Shown here one piece after another: positions 1-10,380 of a stretch of 64,000 nucleotides of DNA (position 1 is its first letter; each line of letters opens with the position of its first letter). The notes under the pieces are model-generated. The model saw only the letters and a list, made by a program, of their open reading frames with translations. It was not told the DNA's origin and searched no databases. The stretch is from positions 331,062,421 to 331,126,420 of the forward strand of contig NC_085138.1 in NCBI RefSeq assembly GCF_035046485.1, read 5' to 3'. The stretch comes from Aedes albopictus. Its lineage: Eukaryota; Arthropoda; Insecta; Diptera; Culicidae. The position numbers were made by a program, and so were the translations under genes.

Positions 1-37
1 GGGTCTCGTCGCGACAGCATTTGTGAACAAAAAAAAA

Positions 38-240
38 ATCACAATCTGGTGAGATTCGAACCCTCGACTACGTATTCGGTAGACCGACGCTTTTACCAAC
101 TAAGCCACAGAACATGTAACGATTCTGCGGAAAAGAAAGCCAAACTGACTCCCGTAGCCATACCATGAATAATCCTTTTTTTCACAAGGTGTAGTGAATA
201 CGAAGTCGAATGCGATTTTTTCATATATGTTATCTCTCAA
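38..240. repeat. tRNA-like inverted element, decayed copy
   Basis: The left part carries a reverse B-box-like stretch (GGTGAGATTCGAACCC, a tRNA T-arm pattern) and ACCAACTAAGCCAC, which resembles a reversed A box. After a short centre containing AACGATTCTGCGG, the right part has GAATACGAAGTCG followed by TTATCTCTCAATTTGTCAAT. The same order of blocks occurs at 36283-36553, where both tRNA-like arms are complete, so I read this as a decayed relative in which the right-hand B box is lost. It is not a functional tRNA gene, because no acceptor stem or complete cloverleaf is visible. Confidence 0.5.
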
Positions 241-659
241 TTTGTCAATCACCAACATTTCGTGCCTTCCAATTACAAGTTTTTCCAGTCATATGATTTG
301 CTCAAAAGGTTTTTTTAATGAAAGCTTCTACCTATATCATTATATTTTTCACGTCGGCTGCTTTGCAGGTAATCAAAAATCGGGTGCATGCTTAAACTGT
401 GACGTATTTCGAATTCAACTGGAAGGTCGTCTTTATTGTCTCGTACTTTACTGCTTTTTAGTTTTATGTAAGCATGACCATGAGCATAGATAACCGTACA
501 ACTCGTAGGTGGTATTCCGTGGTTAACAAGAGAATCGAATTTGCACAAGGAATCAATAAATAGGGCTTGGAACTAGCTTGTCGTTCTCAATGTGAAGGTA
601 CAGTTCGAGAACTTTCAACATTATACATACATTTATTTGTTCAACATCACATTTAGGAC
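241..659. other. No recognised feature
   Basis: I see only AT-rich sequence with short chance open frames on both strands. No family, RNA or repeat was recognised. Confidence 0.5.
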
Positions 660-2807
660 AAGACATAATCAACAATAGTACGCCACAATACTCGGTTTGT
701 GGCTGCCGCTCTTCATCCTCGGTCGCGCCCAAAGCTCGCCCTGGTCCGCCCATCGTGCTCTCTGCGCTCCACGCCTTCTTGTGCCAACCGGATCAGTTGC
801 AAACACCAGCTTTGCAGGGTTGTTGTCCGGCATTCTTGCAACATGCCCTGCCCACCGTATCCTTCCGGCTTTGGTCACCTTCTGGATGCTGGGTTCGCCG
901 TAAAGTGCAGCGAGCTCGTGGTTCATTCTTCTCCGCCACACACCGTTCTCCTGCACACCGCCGAAGATCGTTCTTAGTACGCGTCGCTCGAAAACTCCGA
1001 GTGCTTGCAGGTCCTCCTCGAGCATGGTCTCGTGCCCGTAGAGGACGACCGATCTTATTAGCGTTTTGTACATGGTGCGTGGGTGAATCTTTTTCGACCG
1101 CAGTTTCTTTTGGAGCCCGTAGTAGGCGACTTCCGCTGATGATGCGCCTCCGAATTTCACGGCTCACGTTGTTGTCAGCCGTCAGTAAGGATCCAAGGTA
1201 GACGAATTCCTCCACCACCTCAAATGTATCCCCGTCTATCGTAACATTACAACCCATACGGATCTGGTCGTGTTAGGTTCCGCCTACCAGCATGTACTGT
1301 ATTTTTGAGGCATTAACCGCCAGTCCGACCTTTGCTGCTTCGCGTTTCAGGTGGGTGTACAGCTCTGCCACCGTTCAAAATGTTCTGGCGATAATGTCCA
1401 TGTCGTCGCATAGCACACAAATTAACCGGATATTGTGAAAATTGTTCCCCGGCTGTTGGGCCCGGCTCGTCGCATCACACCTTTCAGAGCGTTGTTGAAA
1501 AGAAGACATGAGAGTCCGTCACCATGTTGCAGTCCCCGGCGAGATTCGAATGAACTGGATAGTTCACCCAAAACCCTTACGCAGTTTTGCACACCGTCCA
1601 TCGTTGCTTTAATCAGTCTAGTCAGCTTCCCAGGAAAGCTGTTTTCGTCCATGATTCTCCATAGCTCTGCGCGGTCGATACTGGCGTATGCCGCTTTAAA
1701 GTCGATGAACAGGTGATGCGTTGGGACCTGGTATTCACGGCATTTCTGGAGGATTTGCCGTACGGTAAAGATCTGGTCCGTTGTCGATCGGCCGTCGATG
1801 AAGCCAGCTTGATAACTTCCCACGAACTCATTCGTTTTAGGTGACAGACGACGGAAGATGATCTGGGATAGCACTTTGTAGCAGAGACGCATTTTGAACG
1901 CTCATGTTCTGTGAGTGTGCCGAAAATGTTCCCATATTGCTCTCAAGAGCGTGTTCATACTTTTGAACAAAATCTAGGTAACTAGATTGCTCACGCAACG
2001 GTGTTCAAACTTGACAGGTCAGACTTATGGCCAGATAATTCGTATACCGTCTGCCGTCCAATCTCTATTGAATCGATGAGTGCCTAGTCGAACCACCATG
2101 GTCCTGCTAAATAATATTTACTTAAAGACATCAATTTAACCTATTTCCCACTGCATTTCGTTATTTTTTAACCAGTTCAGCGAATTTTGCGATGCAGGTA
2201 AATTTCTTTGAGTTGGATGTTGGATTGTTGGGTGTACGATGGATTGTAGGTCCCCCCATTACACCGAGTCAGCAACGGACCAAGCCCCGGAAATGGATTT
2301 CTGTCCAACGTTGTCGTGGCTCAGATAGTAAGAAGCATTTCCAGCTCGGGAACTGGTTGGGATTCTACCAAGGGTTTTACCCAGTATAATAAGCCTTATG
2401 TGTTCAGAAGTGTACGGAAACCTCTAATAAGAGATCAAACCTGACTGCATCTTATCGTGAGCTGATAATTTCGTAAGTTCTGCATATAATTCGTATGCAA
2501 CGATGTCACGAATACCTTGTGAAAACCGACCGACTCTCCCTTCTCAGTGGTACGACGATGACCGAGTGACAACAAAAATCGCTGTTGCTATTAGCTACAC
2601 AGTGCACTGAGTTCAAACGCTTTGCATTGTTTGAACTTGAACACGGCACGCGTGAGCAAAGCTTTTGAACAGAACATGAACAGAACACGTTCAAATGCAT
2701 CTCTACAGTGTAGGCAGCATTCAAAATAGTGATCGCCCTGAAGTTCTCACATTCCAAATGGTCGCCTTTCTTGCGAATGGGGCAGATTACCCCTTCCTTC
2801 CATGTTC
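660..2807 (-). pseudogene. RTE-clade non-LTR retrotransposon fragment (reverse transcriptase), split by a MITE
   Basis: The minus strand encodes the reverse transcriptase and C-terminal region of an RTE-type element (JAM1 is the described mosquito example; subfamily not tested). At 2714-2800 is the start of the palm (ICPIRKKGD, ITILNAAY). At 1422-1892 come YKVLSQIIFRRL, FIDFKAAYASIDR and GLQHGDGLSCLLFN. At 669-1257 is the C-terminal part (EFVYLGSLLTADNN, LYGHET, RIRWAGHVARMPD). It is dead: the FADD catalytic box is altered to CDD, several frames are used, the 5' side is truncated near 2807, and a hAT-like MITE sits at 1882-2705 between the NAAY and KVLSQ codons. Removing the MITE and one target copy makes the two halves join in frame. 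Clade assignment rests on motif recognition only. Confidence 0.8.
1882..2705. mobile_element. hAT-like MITE inserted in RTE fragment
   Basis: The ends are imperfect inverted repeats: CAGAGACGCATTTTGAAC on the left, and the reverse complement of TAGAGATGCATTTGAAC on the right. They are flanked by the 8 bp sequences CTTTGTAG and CAGTGTAG (6 of 8 match), and both flanks continue the interrupted RTE reading frame. An 8 bp duplication and a YAGAG start are typical of the hAT superfamily. No transposase is recognisable in the 824 bp, so it is non-autonomous. Several further TTGAAC-type inverted motifs lie inside both arms. Confidence 0.7.
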
Positions 2808-3019
2808 AAATCCAAGAGAAGTTAAATTACCCTGTAATATTAACCCAGTGGAAATCCTAATAACCAATCTCAAATACCCATTTTTTGCTATTATGTCCCA
2901 TTAATCCTTGGCACGTTATTCCCGACAGAAAAGGAAACGGGGCATTGTAGGCGTCGGAGATCACATGAGACCCCATAACGACGTAGTCTCGTCCAGCCCT
3001 TTGTGAGAAGCCCAAACCG
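2808..3019. other. No recognised feature
   Basis: Short AT-rich spacer between the RTE fragment and the BEL/Pao remnant. Nothing recognised. Confidence 0.4.
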
Positions 3020-6000
3020 TCCTCTAGCCACATACACAGTCTTGAAGAAACCGAATTCTCATCCGATCGGAGGACAAGCAGGTGCAGCGATTTTTCTTCA
3101 GGGCTAACAGTGACGAAGCTCCGCAGGTATACGTTATGATCGTAGCGACACTCGGCTCAACGTGCTCAGCTAGTTCCGATCAGTTTGTGAAAAACTGGAA
3201 AGCTGAACAGTATTCGGAGCAGTACCCAGAAGCGGCCGTAGCGATAGTCTAGCGTCACTATGTACGTCGACGACTATTGTGGACATTGTGGAAGAAGCGA
3301 TGCAGCAAGCTAGTGAGGTGAAATGCGATCACACCCGTGGTGACTTTCACATCAGGAATTAGGTTTCGAATTCGGACGCGGTCCTGGAGGAACTAGGAGA
3401 GCGAAGCAGGGAAACAGCAGTTCATTTCAGCCTGAACAAGAGCACGGAGTACGAACGGGTGCTGATGGAATACACCTCCACGTCAAAACCAGAGTATTCG
3501 AGAGTCCTTCGAGAAGAATTACGCCCGACTGAACGAATCGGGCTCAGTATCGTGATAGCGTAGTTCAACCCTATGGGATTCCTGGCGCCAGTAACAATAC
3601 AAGGATCTTTGGTGAACAGGATGTCAGTGGAACGAAGTTGTCAATGCATATATTTGCAGACGCGAGTGAGACGGCGTGCGAATGCGTAGCATATTTCCGA
3701 GCCGTTGTACGAGGAGAGGTGATGTGCACGCTTGTGACCAGTCGAGCAAAGGTGGCGTCGTTGAAGCAGCTGTCGATTCCGCGACTTAAACTGGACGAGA
3801 CTTACCGACAGGCGATGGGTGCCCACGAAGTTGAGCGTAGCTGATCAGCTGACAAAGTGGGCAAGAATCCGGATATATACCAATGCAGCCTTTGGATGAG
3901 AGAACAGTGGTTCCTGTACGAGAGCGAGGAAGATTGGCCGAGAAAGAGTATGCCACCGGCGAACACTACGGAGGGGCTGGGTGCACCTACTGCTGCACGA
4001 TGTGAAGGTTAATGTTGAGACAAAAGGATAACGAGAATGCGGAGTGGTGTCTCTTAAAAGTAGCTCAATCATTGAGCTGAAGGTGCTATTGAGAAACAAG
4101 GGTCGCCCAGTCAGTCAGTGGATTTTCGTCGAGAAAGGATGCAAAGTGCATTGTTGTCGTCCTGAAGTTCCAAGGATGGCGGCGCTGCCAGTGCAGCGAC
4201 TAACACCGTATTTACGGCAGGGGACTGTTGTGGTCTTCTTGTTTTCTTACCCAGCATTAAAATTATGCTGCTGTGTTAAAAGATAGGTTGTCAGCTTGAG
4301 CCGTACGCTTGAGCCGCTGTTATGCTGGCTACGAAAACATTGCATTGGAGGGATAGTGATGCCAATTCCTTGATTTACGGCCGCTCAACTTGTGTGGTAT
4401 ATATCTGACAGTAAGCATCTCTCAGTGTGTTTAGAGTCTTATCCCCCAATATGTCAACAGACAACTGATAACGCACGCACATTCCCCACCCGGGGTAATG
4501 CCCACGCTATCGAGTGACAGCTGCTGACGACATCACAGCAGGCCACGACTCTTCCACTTTCTTTGGTCAGCGTTCGACCACGTCGGACGTGCAGTGTATC
4601 GGGTCGCTGCGCTGGGCGATTCTCATCGAGAACCATCAGCTAAATTCCCACAATGGCAATCCTGCCAGGCTTTATTGCGATTTTTTTGCAATAAACTCAA
4701 ATATAGGTGAGAATCGCTCAGCCAGTTAAGTGAAATGAAAAGTGAAAATGATTGAAAAATGCTGTATTGTGGTGAAGCGGCAGGTATGAGCTTCTTTTTT
4801 TTTCGTTCAAAATGTGCGAAGGAGTGTCACGTCGTTCACCGAGTAGAAGTTTTGGATTGAAAAATATAGAAAAACGCGTCCCGAGGACCGTCCGAATTAC
4901 CTGATTTTCCAGTATGCCATGCTAGGAGACGTGTCTCGAAGACCGTCGGATAGGTTATGTTCGATTTTCGGAATCGGAAGACGCACCTCGAAGGCCGTCG
5001 AGAAATGCAAAGCAAAGGGACGCGCCTCGAAGGCCGTCGAGAAATGCGAAAAAGTGGCGCGCCTCGAAGGCCGCCGAGCAATGCAAAAAAGGGGCGCGCT
5101 TCGAAGGCCGTCGAGAAATGCGAAAAGGGGCGCGCCTGGAAGGCCGCCGAGAAATGCGAAAAAGTGGCGCGCCTCGAAGGCCGTCGAGAAATGCAAGAAT
5201 GGACGCGCCTAGAAGGCCGTCGAGAAATAAATAAGAATGACGCGCCTCAAAGGCCGTCGAGAAATTCGCAAGAGGATCGAGGAAAGAGAAAGAAGAGCGT
5301 ATCTTGAAGGCCGTCGAATTGATTTTGAACTTCAAAATAGTGATGAGGAACGTGTCTCGAAGAACGTCGTATTTTAAAAGCATGGTTTTGAAGAAGCGGA
5401 AGTTGACCTGCATGGTAACACGCGCGGTTCATCTGGAGATGGCATTTGGACTGACGACGCAGTCGTGTTTGATGGCGATACCCCGTTTCAATGGCCGCCA
5501 TGACTGGCCGGTCACGTTCTTCTCGGACAACGAGACAACGGGACTGTGCCGACCAATGACAAATGCGACGACGATGTGGACGTTCAGCCCTCCGGGTGGC
5601 GTCTGGGAGCGATTGGTTCATTCGGTTAAGGTGGCACTCACAGCGCTTGATGACGGAAGAAAGTTAACGGACGAGATTCTGCAGACGGTGATCATTGAGG
5701 CAGAGGACATTATCAACTCCCGTCCGCTGACATACATATCGCAGTAGTTTGATGAAGTAGAAGGGCTTACTCTGAACCACTTTCTGATCTCCGAACCAGC
5801 CGTGTGTTACGCGGTTACCTCCCCAACTGGCGGAGGCCCTTCGAGACACCTTCCATCGTTTGCAATAGTTAGCCAGCGTGATGTGGGGATCATTTAACTA
5901 CGTGTTCAAGGCCAGCGATTTTGCGGCAGCGAAGAAAAAACAATCCGGCTCCAAAGGGTCAAGGATTACGTGCTTCGTTGAACCAGAGGACGAAATGCTT

Positions 6001-6232
6001 TGGCGAATCGAGGCCGTTGCGAGTCGGAGAGGCAGTCTACGACACGTGATCGAAGGTGCCAACCGGAAGTGCTGGGTCCGTGGGGTAGTAGAGGAAGTCA
6101 TCGCGTCCAGTGATGGAAGAATCCGTCAAGCGTGGGTGCTTGCGTGGGTGCGTACCAGCACTGGAAGGTACAAACGTGCGGCAGTGAAGCCGACCAGAAT
6201 GGAAATTGACTGTGGTAAGGGAGCGTCCAAAA
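3020..6232 (+). pseudogene. BEL/Pao LTR retrotransposon pol remnant
   Basis: Decayed pol of a BEL/Pao-type LTR retrotransposon, readable piecewise in order. 3080-3300: reverse transcriptase palm (ANSDEAPQVYV, then a damaged YVDD region). 3638-3800: RNase H (IFADASE, ACVAYFRAVV, RAKVASLKQLSIPRL). 5400-5747: integrase core (TRAVHLE, LTTQSCLMAI, FFSDN, GGVWERLVHSVK, INSRPLTYI), in which the D of SDN and the E of WER match catalytic positions of the family. 5878-6230: integrase C-terminal region (CWVRGVVEEVI, GRIRQA, STGRYKR). Frameshifts, stops and a minisatellite (4875-5380) between RNase H and integrase show it is inactive. I saw no LTRs. About 600 bp between RNase H and the minisatellite have no recognisable domain. 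Confidence 0.85.
4875..5380. repeat. 36-39 bp minisatellite inside BEL/Pao remnant
   Basis: About eight clear tandem units (4981-5275) of the form CGCCTCGAAGGCCGTCGAG followed by AAATGC and an A/G-rich spacer repeat every 36-39 bp. Degenerate relatives such as GTCTCGAAGACCGTCGG extend from about 4875 to 5375. Each unit has a small inverted repeat (CTCGA...TCGAG around GGCC). Because the unit is rich in CGA/TCG and A runs, several frames on both strands are open for 100-150 codons; these open frames come from the repeat and are not evidence of a gene. Confidence 0.85.
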
Positions 6233-6369
6233 ATTACGTCACATAAAAATTGCCCATTTGCAATCCCTTCATCACTCCTATGTCACATTTTTTGTATTAG
6301 ACCTCTGACATTTTTATACAGGTTGTCACACTTTACTGAACCCCCTCCCCCCTAAAAGCGTGACGTAAG
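6212..6369 (+). mobile_element. MITE fragment with ACGTCAC end
   Basis: The left end GGGAGCGTCCAAAAATTACG and the inner right piece GCGTGACGTAA are inverted with respect to each other. The right-hand outer terminus is missing, replaced by a second fragment starting GGGCCTGTCCATAAACTACG at 6368. A related end (GGCGTAATTTATGGACGTTC) occurs at 31980-32006, so this is a dispersed family. No coding capacity is seen. Confidence 0.5.
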
Positions 6370-6784
6370 GGCCTGTCCATAAACTACGTAGACCCGAAGG
6401 GGGGAGAGGGAATCTGTCCAAAGTCTACGGTTCAAACAAATTTCAAAAATTCTGTTGAACGAAAGTCTGAGGTGGTGTGTGATGATCAAAAATGAGGTGT
6501 CAGAGTGACAGAAGAGATGACAGTATTGAAAGGAAGACGAATAGTCGTCAAAGGAGAGTGGAAAAGAAAACATAAACAAAAGTAGAGGAATTGGGTGTAT
6601 TGAATGTAAAAATAAAATTGATAACAGATATCGACGCATGACGAGGGTGAGACTCTACACAGTGGTCCTAATCTATGTATTATGAAGACAAAATTCGTAA
6701 GTTAACTTACATCAAATAACAAATCGATATAGACTCAAACACAAATGTTACAGCTTATTAGGTAACAATGTTGTCTGTAAACCC
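6370..6784. other. MITE-like end, then unrecognised AT-rich DNA
   Basis: The first 30 bases (CCTGTCCATAAACTACGTAG) look like the terminus of a dispersed MITE, but no partner end was found. The remaining sequence to 6784 has no recognised feature. Confidence 0.4.
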
Positions 6785-7000
6785 TACCTAGTGGCGTCAG
6801 TCGTCTAGGCGTTTCGTAAGCCTCGGAGTGTGGGTTCGATTCCCACTCCAGCTGGGGAAAACTTTTCGTCAAAACGTAAAACTCTCCATTGAGCCACTAC
6901 TGGGTGTTACGTGTGTTGTCCGTTGTCTCGTGTTAGTAATGTTCAGTCTGTGCCACGGTAGTGTAGTGTCTACACCGAAGTAAGATGAAAAGCAGAGTTT
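6785..7000 (+). mobile_element. tRNA-derived SINE
   Basis: A tRNA-like head carries an A-box-like TGGCGTCAGTCG and a perfect B-box core GGTTCGATTCC, about 40 bases apart. It is followed by a non-tRNA body (GGGGAAAACTTTTCGTC ... CCGTTGTCTCGTGTTAG ... TCAGTCTGTGCCACGG). This is the architecture of insect tRNA-related SINEs. Feilai is the described Aedes aegypti family of this type, but I have not tested membership. The 3' boundary is approximate. Confidence 0.7.
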
Positions 7001-10000
7001 TAAGAAGGGTTTTTCATTTTGAAAAATTGACCTTACCAAAATATTGTTTGAATTAAAAACTAGGTGTCGTGCCATTCCAATTGTATATAGTCAATAGATA
7101 ACAAAGTGCACATCTCTTCGTTTTTTTTTTATCCATTGCAGATATTCTGACTCGAGAAAGAAGCTATTTGAGCTTTGAGGTTTCTTTGCTCTGCTCAGTG
7201 CATCTTATGGGAGTATTGAATGGGCCGTCTACTCATCGTCACATCACCCCTTGGTCATCGTCGTCGTCGTTGGTTGTCGGTTCCGCGATAGGTATGAGAA
7301 TCATAATTAAATTATTGAAGAATTTCCGTTATGCATGCACTTTCCTGCTCATCGGCACAAGGCAGAATAAAGCGCATCTCTTGTCTTGTACCTATTTCAT
7401 TACGATGATGGGGCGCTCCCCCATTGCACCACCAGCACAGCACTGACTGACTATGACGACGATGCTCATTTCCTTTTAAGGTTAAGATTGAAATCTAGTC
7501 ATGTTCCGCGGAGTTGTGCGGATGTTTCGCCCGCTTCCAGCGCTTGACTCTGTGTACATTGGGAGTGTGGAGTGGAAGCTCCGGAAGAAGGAGGTGTTCT
7601 TAGATGGCAAAAAACGTGAGAGGAAAAAGGGGAGCGCTTCCATGCATCATTTGTGACGTTACATGCCAGTTGGAATAAGATCTGTATATAGCTTTCAACA
7701 CTTGAATTTATATTTGGAAAGTATTGATAAACACACAAATAAGACTGTGTGCTTTGGTGAGATTCGAACTTGGGAACAATCGTACTGGTAGAACACCTTT
7801 TTTAACCTTTCCTTGAAGAACAACGCTGTCAACAGTGTTGCTGCAAATACATAGAAAATTGATTTGGGCATATTAATCCAGCAGAATTCAACCTCCCTCC
7901 ACTGCTCACTAAACCACCAAGAAAACCAAATACAAACCCTCTTGAAGGTGGGTAGGTAAATGTAAGACGATGATGGCACGCTTTGCTATTAATGGTAGCT
8001 ACATTAAAAGGGTGCACACGACGACGACGACGACGCACCACGTAGGCAATGCCAGTCAGTGGAGGTAACAACATTACGGGTAAAAGAGGGAGCGTGCTCA
8101 GAATGTTCAGTACATATGTAATGTAGGCCTCGAGCTGCGTAGGTCTTCTATATAGAAAGAATGAGTCCCTGGGCGGTGGTTGGGCCTATGACAGGTGTTG
8201 ACGACGTGTTACAAGGGCATTATGATCCATGGGAAAATTTATGCGCGAAGTGGTTTCGATGGTATCGTGTGTCCGTTAATTAAGAATAACGACAAACCAT
8301 GTTTAGATATTTTTAGTGGACGTAGTGGTACATACATTACGTTAGGCATAATTTAAATGTCACGATTAGTTCTCTAAGATCATATCTTCCAATTTCCGAA
8401 TAGAAATGAAATTTCGATGTTTGCATTGTATCGAATCGTAAAAATCAATTGCTAATCCTTGTGTATAAAAGAATTTTATTTGATGTTACAAAACCAGGCA
8501 TTCTAATGGAGCTCAGTATTATACCAGACAAACACAAATTGCATTGTTTTTGCATCAGATCGTAGATAAACATGGTAATGCATCGGAAAAGCCGATTGAT
8601 GTAGGGAAGTTCGTTGCCACAGCGCAACGATGATATTTTTTTACGATCCAGCACAATAAAACGGTTTGTAAAATAATTCCACAATTGCAGATCTACGTTC
8701 GCATCAAACGCGCCAAGCCGGATATTTTTACTGCACCTCATAAAATCAGTAGAGATACTAATTCCGATCTCACCATGAATCGTCATAACCCCATACGTTA
8801 CAAATGGTCGAGTCCAAAATCATCTGCAGTAATCGAAATGGCAAGGTTTCTCCCATTTCTCTAATGGCATTCATAAAAGTTAACTGTCTCTCCATATGCA
8901 ATGGCTGCCGCCACTACATACATCCATATTGGTTGCTCCATTGACCATCGAAATGGTTTGATCCCGTTCTGTTCCCGCATGGGTACCTACTGGATAGCCC
9001 CCGGCATCATCGTTTCAACTTTATTACATACAAATGGGATTTTCCCCCCTGTTGCTTCCCTTGTCCTACCAACGCAGCACCCAGCGAACATAATCATCGT
9101 ATGTGCTTGCCCATACCCATGACCATTTTTTATTCCGGTTCAAGTGTGCTCAGTGCGCGGTCGGTGCTTCACATGATCGTTCCAGCCCAAATCCTATGAG
9201 AATCCCCACGGTGTGATGCCTAAGATCGTTTCCACATACCACCGTGAAAGATTTGCCAGCGAAAACATGCTCAAGTGTGAGACGAAAAGAAAAGCCCCAC
9301 AAGAGAATAGAACGATCAAAATGTCTAACACTCTTCCGTTCTGCGCCCAGAGAACCCCCAATTCTTCGCGCATTCCACGTCACGCCCTGCCCTGCCTGGG
9401 GCGGCTGGAGAACGCGAACATGGACCGACCGACGACGACGACGACGACCATGACAAGCTGAAAATTGAGTGATGTGGTATCAATTTCCAGCGCACCGCGA
9501 TCTCCCATGCTGTGCGGTGGTGCTGGTGGTGGAGTCCATACTCACGCCCGCTGAGAAATCCACTTGTCCAAAACAATCAAAAGCGCCCATGGGAATTAGC
9601 GATCTGAATTAGGGGGCGAAAGAGCACATAATCTACTATAGCTAGGCTAGGTAGGTGATGGAATGGCCGTGGCCGCGATTCGAGGTCACCGACCTGATCG
9701 AGTAGATTGAACCATTTGTTCTTGCCGACAGCGGGGGGTTGGCATCACAGAATCTAGTGACGACGTTCTATTTTAGAACGGACCAAGCTGATTTGCATAC
9801 TTGTACTTGGTTCTTAGAAAGATGATTGATATGATGGATGATGAGAACTGTTCTATGGATTGATTGTTGGGTGCTAGTTTATACAGGAGAACACAACATG
9901 CATGTATAGCGTCAATGAAATGAAAACGAGTTTCCCCTAAAATCTAAGTCATCACTAGACTGTGACCTTGTCTATGACACACAACTCGTGACTTTCAACC

Positions 10001-10034
10001 GAATTTGTCCGTGAACAACAAGCATCCAACGGGT
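7001..10034. other. Low-repeat DNA without a recognised gene
   Basis: This 3 kb holds no recognised domain or transposon. At 7757-7775 there is a reversed B-box-like GGTGAGATTCGAAC, perhaps a decayed tRNA-like repeat. Short (CGA)n runs occur at about 8019-8035 and 9431-9450. Open frames are short and on both strands. It could be intergenic or intronic single-copy DNA; I cannot tell which. Confidence 0.45.
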
Positions 10035-10059
10035 CCAAAGTGCGCGGCCTTCAGTAGAG

Positions 10060-10380
10060 CCGTAGCGGTCAAATCACAGTGTAGACAACGCAGCTGAACC
10101 TGAAACACTGTGATGCAGCTCAGTAACCAGGCATATGGCGATATGGACGACGGTAAATGCCCTGTCCAGGATTTGGTGTCTACTACCTATGAGGGCTTCG
10201 CTGTTGCCAAAGTAAACTGGGTCTTCTTTTAAAGCTGTTATGCTCCTCCGCGATGCTGGACTGTATGACGACCGTGCTGTCAGGGCGAATACCGATGGTA
10301 ACACTGGGTAACTTCAATGCCTGCGCCGCGGAATGGGGTAGCCGTTTTACGAACCAGCGGGGTCAGATCCTGCTAGGGGG
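10060..10380 (+). pseudogene. R1-clade endonuclease fragment
   Basis: Stretches match the endonuclease region of the R1-clade element at 51.7-52.9 kb: a block equivalent to VQVTQLNLNHCDAAQ near 10077-10125, then PVQELVSTTYEGF, a 'SCYAPPR' block and GDFNAWA-WGSRFTNQRGQ near 10300-10370. It is frameshifted and internally deleted. It stops abruptly where the 5' UTR of the next R1 copy begins (about 10381), so the two are separate pieces placed in tandem. Confidence 0.7.

Noticed and set aside
4955..5413. 152-codon minus-strand frame with repeated LDGLRGA-type units
   Set aside because: It is a shadow of the 36-39 bp minisatellite; several other frames on both strands are also open.
3020..6232. 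Endogenous viral element
   Set aside because: Motifs (IFADASE, FFSDN, GGVWERLV) identify BEL/Pao retrotransposon pol; I saw no flavivirus- or rhabdovirus-like frames anywhere in the window.
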